From IMG/VR virus record IMGVR_UViG_3300008113_005797, positions 1 through 64,000 of that record: 64,000 bases of DNA; one strand, given 5' to 3'. This DNA comes from a virus. Made by a program: the position numbers and the translations under genes. The notes beneath the pieces are model-generated. The model made no database searches and had not been told where the DNA came from. It worked only from the letters and a program-made list of their open reading frames with translations. Shown here piece by piece: positions 51,025 through 58,214 of this stretch. Positions within the stretch are counted from its first letter, which is position 1, and each line of letters begins with the position of its first letter.

Positions 51025-53754
51025 TTACCCAAGAACAATATATTGACCTACAATAAACCACTTATTAGGTGTTGTTCTAACGTCATAAACTACCCTATCA
51101 GAACCGTCAAATGTGTTGATAGCTTCTACAGTTATTTGTGAAGTTTGTCCATCAGGGTTTACGGTAACAATACTATCTCCGACTACCACTTCGCCTGCTG
51201 CTACAGTTGTTAGTCCATGTTCTGCTGACTGTATAAATATTGGCTGAGTAACGGATAGTTTTATAGGGTCATCGTTAAATGAAACTACTGGCTTTGAGTA
51301 TGTCCACAATCCACCATTTGATTGAGATACTGCAAAGTCTCCTGCTCCTGGTGAGGATACGTCAACTTCACAAATCTCTACAGTTTCTGCGAGTGAGTCT
51401 ACGAAGCTTTCTCCTTCAATAAAGTTTTCCATATTAAATGAGTAAATTCTATCTCCTACAGAAAGATCTTTAACCATCTTTAAGCCATCTGTTGTTTGTA
51501 TTAGCGTTTCACCATCTATACAATATCCTTTTGGCGCTTTAAAGTATGGGAACGTTGGGAACGTTGGGAATGTTGGGAACGTTGGGAACGTTGGGAATGT
51601 AGGTGAAGGGGAAAACGTTGGGAATGTTGGGAACGTTGGGAACGTTGGTGAAACAGGGTAGCCCTTAGGTGTAAACGTTGGGAACGTTGGGAACGTTGGG
51701 AATGTTGGGAACGTTGGGAACGTAGGGAACGTAGGGAACGTTGGTGAAACAGGGTATCCCTTAGGTGTAAACGTTGGGAACGTAGGGAACGTTGGTGAAA
51801 CAGGTTGAGTATATTTATAAACATAAATTGTAATTGTTGAACCAATTGAAGCGGTTGTGCCTGAAGAGGGGCTTTGTGAATAAACTAGTCCGTCATTTCC
51901 AATGTCGCTGGTTGATATGTCTCCAGCATTATAAATTGTGTATTGAGAAGTGCTTGATGGGACAGATCCACCAATAAATTGAGGAACAGTAAAGGTTCCT
52001 TGAGTTGCTGCAATTGAGCTAGAATAAACAGCTGCAGAAGTTCCAGCAGAGTTATATGCACTAGCTTTTGCTCTAAAGTATTGTGGAGTAGTTCCTCCAC
52101 CTTTTGCTACATAGTGTTCCATATCTGACTGTTGAACAACATAAGAGGTTACATTCATGTCAATATAGTCAGCATTTCCGTCTAATTTTTGTAAAGTGGT
52201 ATTGTATCCAGTAGGGGTAGCAGTTCCTCCAGCCCAACCAGTAGTACTCATTGATATTGTAGTGCCTACTTGTCCGCTACCAAATATATTAGCAACTCCT
52301 CCATTTGGAATTGTGCTTGCGGTAAAGCATCTTGTTGTAGTTGTAGACTCTGCTGTTAAGCTTGTACCAGCACCATTTGTTGCAGTAGCATATGCCTTAA
52401 ACTGTGCTTGGTCTGTAAGATCTTGTTGGGTTGTTGTATATGTAGCACTTGTTGTACCGCTTGCTACAATTGTTAGTGGGCTAAGCTTTATAATATTTAT
52501 ATTGTAAGAGGTTGGAGTGTTTGTCCATTCTCCTTGATTTGCAGTTATAGTTACTCCAGAACCCACATCTCCAGTAGGAGTTAGTGTTGGTGGAGTGCTA
52601 GAAACTGGTTTTACAGAAGAAGACACAAATGAGCCAGAATTTGATTCCCAATAATATTCTTGTGTTGGATTAAAGAAATCTACAACTGTAGGGGTTCCAC
52701 GATATCCTCGTGATGTTCCATATACACGAACTTTCCATGGTCCAGACGTTGAGCCTGGCGTATAATTTGTTATAAAGCTTGATGTGGCATCTCTAGTTGC
52801 CATGGTAAATGGACCAAACAGACTTCCATCTGGATACTCTGAGTAAATTTCATATCTCGTCTGTGTTATATTAATTAAAGACCAATCAATAATTCCAGCC
52901 TGCTCATCCACTCCTCCAGGATTTTGATAAACAGTTGCAGTTAATGATGGCAATAAGGGATTTAAATTATTAATGCTTGCGCTTTGGTAAAGCTTTAAGG
53001 TTTCAGTGTCGTTGCTTCCAACTGCTGCTCTGTATGCCGCAGCGGCAGAAGATGTGTTGTTATATGGAGCTATAGATATCCCAACAGTCGTTAATCCAAT
53101 AAGATCGTCTAAATTATTAGCTCCGAAATCAAAGTCCCAAAGGTTATTTCCTTTGCCTGAGACTCTGACTACATTTCTTGCAATTCCTGGACCCTGATAA
53201 ATTATTTCATATCCATCTGCTCCTGCAGAGACATCCCAAAATACTCTAATTTTTCCATTTATATATCCGCCTCCATCTTGTTGTACAAAAGCTGTTATTG
53301 TTTGGATAAACTGAGGAAGCATAATAGATGAGCTAGTTGCATATGCCTTTTCGCTATCCCCAGCAGCGTTTGTAGCAATTACCGAACATCTAATTTGATA
53401 TCCAACTAAATCTTCTGTAAGAACTAGACTGGTAGATGTTTGACCTTCTATTGATGACCAATTAATTTGTGATCCAGAATATATTCCTTTTTCCCATTGA
53501 TATTTATATGAAGATGGATTTGCATCCCAGGTTCCATTTGTTGAAGTAACTGTTTGTCCAACTCCATAAAGTTCTTGCCCTCTAGAATACGACAAGGTTG
53601 GAAGAGTTAAATTTAAAGGTTTGTCAACAACTTGTATCCAAGAGGATCCGTCAAAAATAAATGCCTTTTCTTGACTACGCCAAGATTCATCAACGTAGAC
53701 TTTAATTTTTTTAAGAGGCTGCCAAGAGGAGCCATCAAAAATTTTAAAAGGCAC
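51025..53754 (-). CDS. Multi-domain (FN3/Ig-like)-(Thr-Phe-Pro repeat)-Hint virion protein, 909 aa
   Basis: Starts with two copies of FDGSSWQPLKKI/FDGSSWIQVV. Several Ig/FN3-like β-sandwiches follow (PSYKYQWEKGIYSG; YQIRCSVIATNAAGD; TPTSYNINIIKLSP), then a PASTA-like segment (SQSPSSGTTASIGSTITIYV). Residues ~645-744 carry Thr-Phe-Pro repeats interrupted twice by TPKGYPVSP. The last 165 residues (from Cys745, CIDGETLIQTT to KWFIVGQYIVLG) form a Hint domain. In this paralogue of the 465-aa protein the same join, FKAPKGY-C, precedes the Hint Cys. It is probably an extended surface fibre matured or anchored through its Hint end. Confidence 0.82.
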   Translation of the reverse strand: MPFKIFDGSSWQPLKKIKVYVDESWRSQEKAFIFDGSSWIQVVDKPLNLTLPTLSYSRGQELYGVGQTVTSTNGTWDANPSSYKYQWEKGIYSGSQINWSSIEGQTSTSLVLTEDLVGYQIRCSVIATNAAGDSEKAYATSSSIMLPQFIQTITAFVQQDGGGYINGKIRVFWDVSAGADGYEIIYQGPGIARNVVRVSGKGNNLWDFDFGANNLDDLIGLTTVGISIAPYNNTSSAAAAYRAAVGSNDTETLKLYQSASINNLNPLLPSLTATVYQNPGGVDEQAGIIDWSLINITQTRYEIYSEYPDGSLFGPFTMATRDATSSFITNYTPGSTSGPWKVRVYGTSRGYRGTPTVVDFFNPTQEYYWESNSGSFVSSSVKPVSSTPPTLTPTGDVGSGVTITANQGEWTNTPTSYNINIIKLSPLTIVASGTTSATYTTTQQDLTDQAQFKAYATATNGAGTSLTAESTTTTRCFTASTIPNGGVANIFGSGQVGTTISMSTTGWAGGTATPTGYNTTLQKLDGNADYIDMNVTSYVVQQSDMEHYVAKGGGTTPQYFRAKASAYNSAGTSAAVYSSSIAATQGTFTVPQFIGGSVPSSTSQYTIYNAGDISTSDIGNDGLVYSQSPSSGTTASIGSTITIYVYKYTQPVSPTFPTFPTFTPKGYPVSPTFPTFPTFPTFPTFPTFPTFPTFTPKGYPVSPTFPTFPTFPTFSPSPTFPTFPTFPTFPTFPTFPYFKAPKGYCIDGETLIQTTDGLKMVKDLSVGDRIYSFNMENFIEGESFVDSLAETVEICEVDVSSPGAGDFAVSQSNGGLWTYSKPVVSFNDDPIKLSVTQPIFIQSAEHGLTTVAAGEVVVGDSIVTVNPDGQTSQITVEAINTFDGSDRVVYDVRTTPNKWFIVGQYIVLG
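51541..51804 (-). repeat. 9-bp coding repeats specifying Thr-Phe-Pro
   Basis: ACGTTCCCA (minus strand) is repeated more than 20 times with silent changes, interrupted by two identical blocks coding TPKGYPVSP. It resembles the Phe/Pro tract at 45.3 kb in position relative to the Hint domain but uses a different unit. Confidence 0.85.
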
Positions 53755-53767
53755 TTATTTCTCCGTT

Positions 53768-55600
53768 CTAATTACCGTATTGAATGTATATGTCTCCTGC
53801 TGAATACGATCCAGCTGGTGCGTCTACAGAGGTTCCATAAACTATTTTATTTCTTGTATTCTCACTAGACGGATTATAATATCCACCTAACGTTACTGTA
53901 GACCCTAAATCAATTACTGTGCCGTTTATATTTACAAATGAATTCTCTAGCTTATTGTTTTGAATTGTTCCAGCAAGCATTGAATTTGTAATAGCTGAGT
54001 CTGCAAATAAAACATTTGAGTTAGTAAAAGAAACTGTTCCTGTAAATTCTGGATTGGAAAGTGGTGCATATAGAGATAGGTCAAGAGCTTGCCAGCTTAA
54101 GCTTGATCCATCTGTAAATAAATACTTATTACCATTAAATAGTTGGTCTGGTAGTCCAGAAACTGCTGTCAGTCCAGAAACATTCACGCCAGTAAAGTCA
54201 ATAGATCCTGTAAACTGTGGGCTATTTAAAGGTGCTTTTAAGTCTAAAGCATTGCTTACAGAAGTAGATATTGGCTTATCTAAATCTGACGTATCGTCTA
54301 CATTTCCTAAACCTACGTGTGATTTTGTTACACCAGATACGGTTCCAGTAAATGTAGGATTTGAAATTGGTGCATATGTTGTAGAAGCAATAGATGAATC
54401 TAGTTTTGTTCCAACCAGAGTAGTTAGAGCAGATGCTGCTGATTCATCATTTGCTAGTTGAGCAGCTAATTCCCCAAGGGTGTCTAGTGATGAAGGTGCG
54501 GAATTAACAAGAGAAGCTACTGCTGAGGTTATGTCGGATGTTCTTGCAATGGAAGAAGATAGGAAAGAGTCTTCTATCTGTCCATTTACATTAAGTCCAG
54601 CAAACCCTCCAGCCACATTTCTGTCTGCCTCTAAAACGTAAGAATCGAGCTGGTTAGATAAACTTGAGCTTGAAATAAAATTCTCGGAAACTAATTGGTA
54701 TAGGGTTTCCATAGAGTTGTTAACAAAAGTGGTTTGCGATGTAAGTGATGGCTGCAATGCTGTAACAGCTCTGGCATTTGTAAAATAAAGATTTGTACCT
54801 TCTGCTAGATCACTAGTTGTTTTGTTAGAAAGAGATACAGAAGAAACTGCAGAGGCTATGTCAGAAGCTACTGCGTTTTTAGCCCTTAAATCTGTAAAAT
54901 AAAGATTTGTGCCTTCTGCAATCTGCGTCGTGGTGGTAGAATTAATAGCAGTATTTCTATTAACTACTTCATTTGAAATTGCAGTGTTTATTGCTGATTG
55001 CCTATCATCAGATTCTTGCTGTATTGCTAAAGATATCTCTGCGGATCTTGCGCTTGCCTCTTGAGTAACTAAAGATGCGGCAATATCTGTCGCCGTAGAT
55101 GAAGCCTCAGACAATATTTCTGATCTTGCCGCTGATACGACTGAGTCTGTATTAGAATTTGCGGAAGAAATGGCTTCTGATTTAGCGGTTGCAATAGCGG
55201 TATTTCTATTTGATACTTCTGAGGCTACAGCATTTAATATTTCAGAAGAAGTTGCGGATATTGCTCTAGCGTTTGTAAAATATAAATTTGTTCCTTCTGG
55301 CAAATTGTCAGTTGTTTGAGTGCTAAATTTTGCATCAACTAAAACCTGAACTTCTGCTGTTACTGACTCATAGTCTGGTACTTGAGATATAGGAATTTTT
55401 CCAGTGGAGCCAAGCTGGGCTACTCCATTTGGAGAACCTACTTTAAAAGCATAAAAAGACTGCTGGTTCCATCTAGAACCATTTCCTATTTTAAACTTAT
55501 AGGTGTCTGTTTCGATACCTATCTCACCAGGTAAAAGAACTGGATTTACTGATGCCCAATTTGCTGCTGTATCTCTTCTGAAAAGAATTTTTGTTGCCAT
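53768..55600 (-). CDS. Tail fibre with RRDT-type N-terminal domain, 610 aa
   Basis: N-terminus ILFRRDTAANWASVNPVLLP, then GIETDTYKFKIGNGSRW, paralogous to the 738-aa fibre. Long Ser/Ala coiled coils contain three LYFTNARA/LYFTDLRA elements. LDTLGELAAQLANDESA and HVGLGNVDDTSDLDKPIS are shared with the other fibres. The end is Gly/Tyr-rich (GTSVDAPAGSYSAGDIYIQY). Head-to-tail reuse of the same modules suggests duplication inside this block. Confidence 0.73.
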   Translation of the reverse strand: MATKILFRRDTAANWASVNPVLLPGEIGIETDTYKFKIGNGSRWNQQSFYAFKVGSPNGVAQLGSTGKIPISQVPDYESVTAEVQVLVDAKFSTQTTDNLPEGTNLYFTNARAISATSSEILNAVASEVSNRNTAIATAKSEAISSANSNTDSVVSAARSEILSEASSTATDIAASLVTQEASARSAEISLAIQQESDDRQSAINTAISNEVVNRNTAINSTTTTQIAEGTNLYFTDLRAKNAVASDIASAVSSVSLSNKTTSDLAEGTNLYFTNARAVTALQPSLTSQTTFVNNSMETLYQLVSENFISSSSLSNQLDSYVLEADRNVAGGFAGLNVNGQIEDSFLSSSIARTSDITSAVASLVNSAPSSLDTLGELAAQLANDESAASALTTLVGTKLDSSIASTTYAPISNPTFTGTVSGVTKSHVGLGNVDDTSDLDKPISTSVSNALDLKAPLNSPQFTGSIDFTGVNVSGLTAVSGLPDQLFNGNKYLFTDGSSLSWQALDLSLYAPLSNPEFTGTVSFTNSNVLFADSAITNSMLAGTIQNNKLENSFVNINGTVIDLGSTVTLGGYYNPSSENTRNKIVYGTSVDAPAGSYSAGDIYIQYGN

Positions 55601-55603
55601 TTG

Positions 55604-56065
55604 TTATGCTCCTCCGAAATCAATTGTTTCTGAATCTTCGTCTGAGGCGCCTCCTCCTTCTATTATTGTATAGTCTTCTTCTGGCTCTGGTATTGAATCT
55701 GGTGTTCCTCCGCTAAATAGTGTTAGCTGACTGTAGTCGGGATTAATGATATCGTCCTCTGGCCCTCCTCCAATTATACCTGCAACAATTGGCAAAGCCT
55801 CTTCTGGTCCAGAATTTTCGTTAAAGTTTTGAAAAGTAATTGGATTTCTAACGTCTACTGTATGTAGCCTTCCGTCAAATGCGTGTGTATGCTCATAAAA
55901 TGGTGTTGGGTCGTCGCTTGGGGGTGTAAGCTCTAGCCAAACCTCTCCATTATATATTCGTAAATTTTTAGTGATTATATTAAAATAAATATCACCTTCA
56001 CGAGCATTAGTTGGATCATCCTGTATTGTTAACAGGTTTAGGGCAACTTTCATTTGACGAGACAT
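55604..56065 (-). CDS. Acidic virion-block protein, 153 aa
   Basis: N-terminus KVALNLLTIQDDPTNAREGD, then IYFNIITKNLRIYNGEVWLE, a β module also present in the neighbouring 323-aa protein (VSGQVYYNTGDNIMYFWNGT). The rest is acidic and Gly-rich (IEGGGASDEDSETIDFGGA). It may be an assembly or linker protein among fibres. No enzymatic motif. Confidence 0.58.
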   Translation of the reverse strand: MSRQMKVALNLLTIQDDPTNAREGDIYFNIITKNLRIYNGEVWLELTPPSDDPTPFYEHTHAFDGRLHTVDVRNPITFQNFNENSGPEEALPIVAGIIGGGPEDDIINPDYSQLTLFSGGTPDSIPEPEEDYTIIEGGGASDEDSETIDFGGA

Positions 56066-56069
56066 TATA

Positions 56070-57041
56070 TTATCCTACTACTATTACCTTGTATTGACCT
56101 GCTGTTGGTGCAACTGCAAAATCAATGGTTACGGTGTTTTCATTTGTTATTTTTACGTCTGCCTCTACTTGTGCAAAAGGAGATGCAGCTTCAAATATTT
56201 GAACAGTTACATCTGTTGTTCCAAGTGAATGTGTGACTGGGTGTGTGGTTGATGAGGAAGAAAGGACCTCTGCATATTTTCTTGCAATTGAATGATAGTT
56301 TGTACCATTATTAGTTAGGGTCCACTTGTCGGATGTTTCGTTCCACAAAATTTCTACATCTGAAAGGTCTCCACGCTCAACCGTAATTCCAGCGTCAGTG
56401 GTTGGGACTCCTGTAAAATTGCTATTAAGTTTTACCTTATTGTCTTCAATATTAATCTGGGTTGTATTTACAGAATTAACAGTTCCAATAACATTTAGGT
56501 TTCCGCCAACTTGTAGGTTACCAGTAATTTCAACATTGTCTGGGAGCCCGATTGTAACTGCAGCATTGTGTCCGCTATTTGGACTTACTGTAATTTCATT
56601 TTCTGTTCCAGAAATTGTTGCTACATAGTCTCCAGTTGTTTGTGAATCAAGAGGAATTACTAGGTTTGTATCACTTGCTGAAGTAAGTCTTCCCTGTTGA
56701 TCTACGGTAAATGTTGGAACCTTTGTAATTGACCCATATGTTCCTGGGTTTACCGCTGTGTCGTCTAAATCAATTGTTGTGATGCCTGTAGAGTCGTCGT
56801 ATGATCTTGTTAGTCCAACTCCACCCGCTACATATGTTCCTATAGCGTCTTGAATTACCTCTAATGATCCAGAAGTAGAAATCCACTCCGTACCATTCCA
56901 GAAGTACATGATATTATCGCCAGTATTATAGTAAACCTGACCTGAAACTGGGTTACTTGGTGCTGACCCTAGATTTTGAATTCTAGCATTGAGTAGCTCA
57001 TTTTTGTTGAGATCAATACTAACTAAAAACTTTTTTGACAT
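56070..57041 (-). CDS. Tail fibre/adhesin, 323 aa
   Basis: N-terminal LVSIDLNKNELLNARIQNLG and NIMYFWNGTEWISTSG form a docking β module. A repeat-like middle (ITGNLQVGGNLNVIGTVNSV) is seen in many phage fibres. The C-terminal β domain (THPVTHSLGTTDVTVQIFEA) is related to that of the 146-aa neighbour (SLEINHNLGYHPNVTIKSSA). Confidence 0.68.
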   Translation of the reverse strand: MSKKFLVSIDLNKNELLNARIQNLGSAPSNPVSGQVYYNTGDNIMYFWNGTEWISTSGSLEVIQDAIGTYVAGGVGLTRSYDDSTGITTIDLDDTAVNPGTYGSITKVPTFTVDQQGRLTSASDTNLVIPLDSQTTGDYVATISGTENEITVSPNSGHNAAVTIGLPDNVEITGNLQVGGNLNVIGTVNSVNTTQINIEDNKVKLNSNFTGVPTTDAGITVERGDLSDVEILWNETSDKWTLTNNGTNYHSIARKYAEVLSSSSTTHPVTHSLGTTDVTVQIFEAASPFAQVEADVKITNENTVTIDFAVAPTAGQYKVIVVG

Positions 57042-57053
57042 TGTCTTTCCCCC

Positions 57054-57494
57054 TTATGACAGATATGCTGTCCCTGAAAATGGCTGTGCCATAGTCAGCG
57101 TTATTGTGTTTACATTGTTGTAGTCTATACCTGTTTCAAGTATATCCCCTGCACTCGATTTTATTGTTACATTTGGATGATACCCAAGGTTATGATTTAT
57201 TTCTAAAGAATATATTCCTGAAACTGGACCTGTAAGTTGAGCCAGCTCCCAAGAATAAGATAGTGTGTTTGCTGTTAAAGTTATAACCTTTGCATCTTGC
57301 CATGTTGTGTCTGAGAGTTTCGGTCCATAAAATTTAGACAAAATTGAGTCATAGTAAAAATCTCCTTCTAGTCCTAAATTATTTGAAGGAGCTCCAGTAC
57401 CACTTAAAATGCTTTTTCCCCTAGGGCCTTGCGGTCCTGGGGTTGATACTATTACATCATTTTTTACTTCGGTTACGACTACTGTTTGTGTCAT
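57054..57494 (-). CDS. Small virion protein with short collagen-like motif, 146 aa
   Basis: A short Gly-X-Y run (PGPQGPRGK) is followed by GLEGDFYYDSILSKFYGPKL and a β domain similar to the end of the 323-aa protein. It overlaps the start region of the next gene. A connector or tip protein is plausible. Confidence 0.6.
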   Translation of the reverse strand: MTQTVVVTEVKNDVIVSTPGPQGPRGKSILSGTGAPSNNLGLEGDFYYDSILSKFYGPKLSDTTWQDAKVITLTANTLSYSWELAQLTGPVSGIYSLEINHNLGYHPNVTIKSSAGDILETGIDYNNVNTITLTMAQPFSGTAYLS

Positions 57495-57841
57495 TATATG
57501 GTTACCGATCTATTGAGCGTCATAAAGCCCTCAAGGAGTTTTATTTTGTTCCCATTAGAATCGACAACCATAACGTCATAAGATGACTTAGGATAAAAAA
57601 GTTTGTTTGTTTGAGTTGGTGTCATTTTTATAGTTAATTTTCCATTTGGTTGGTCAATTACTATTCCACCAGAAGGTGATGTTAATGTTACGGCTAGTTT
57701 TGTGCCGCCCTTTGCATCACGAACTTGCATCTTTGCAGATGCTCCCGTTAAATCAATTGCGTTTCCATCATTATCCTTGTAATCTAATACAAAGGTAAAT
57801 GTTGCATTTTGATCTACTTCAAAGTTCTTTTGTCCTGCCAT
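57494..57841 (-). CDS. Baseplate upper-protein-like N-terminal domain protein, 115 aa
   Basis: Sequence VDQNATFTFVLDYKDNDGNA, then LTGASAKMQVRD and YDVMVVDSNGNKIKLLEG, matches the β-sandwich pattern found at the N-terminus of BppU-type proteins that anchor fibres. It is the first gene of the fibre block in transcription order. The stop overlaps the next ATG. Confidence 0.65.
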   Translation of the reverse strand: MAGQKNFEVDQNATFTFVLDYKDNDGNAIDLTGASAKMQVRDAKGGTKLAVTLTSPSGGIVIDQPNGKLTIKMTPTQTNKLFYPKSSYDVMVVDSNGNKIKLLEGFMTLNRSVTI

Positions 57842-57862
57842 TTGCCATAGTCTCCTAATTAG

Positions 57863-57898
57863 GAATACTCCTGTACTAATTTTAGCACAGGAGTATTC
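57863..57898. terminator. Hairpin, probable terminator
   Basis: GAATACTCCTGT and ACAGGAGTATTC form a perfect 12-bp stem with a 12-nt loop between the membrane-protein gene and the fibre block. T tracts are weak on both sides (TTAATTGACTATTTTATT on the plus strand), so efficiency and direction are unclear. Confidence 0.65.
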
Positions 57899-57919
57899 TT
57901 AATTGACTATTTTATTACT

Positions 57920-58144
57920 TTACTTAGTGGTGAATCCAAAAGACTTTTCGTTTGGATTTAGCGCCTTTAATATTACTGGTGCTGTTGCTGCAAATCCGCC
58001 CATCAATAGGTCTCTTGGGCTCGTATTTCCTGTCATATATAGGGCAATTGCTGCTCCTAGGAAGTGACGTCCGTAACTTGCTAACGCTGCTAGAATTTTT
58101 TCTTGCATTGTTACCTTTCCATCATTATTTAGATCTTGTTTCAT
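57920..58144 (-). CDS. Small membrane protein with EF-hand-like loop, holin candidate, 74 aa
   Basis: Starts at MKQDLNNDGKVT; AAGGAGGATCTT directly upstream fixes this start. DLNNDGKVT fits a DxNxDGxVT calcium-binding (dockerin/EF-hand) loop. Two hydrophobic segments follow (HFLGAAIALYMTG and LLMGGFAATAPVILKAL) and a short basic end. Size and two membrane segments fit a holin, but the lysis enzyme recognised here lies on the other strand past nrdJ, so the role is tentative. Confidence 0.6.
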   Translation of the reverse strand: MKQDLNNDGKVTMQEKILAALASYGRHFLGAAIALYMTGNTSPRDLLMGGFAATAPVILKALNPNEKSFGFTTK

Positions 58145-58214
58145 AAGATCCTCCTTTTCGCTAGGCACTCTGCCCAGGAATTTTGGGTTTTACCCCAATT
58201 CTATAATTGTACCA

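Noticed and set aside
51541-51804. CRISPR array
   Set aside because: Units are 9 bp, contiguous and in frame, with no unique spacers. They code for Thr-Phe-Pro repeats.
46155-57841. Diversity-generating retroelement acting on the fibres
   Set aside because: No reverse transcriptase gene and no template/variable repeat pair with A-specific differences were seen in the window.
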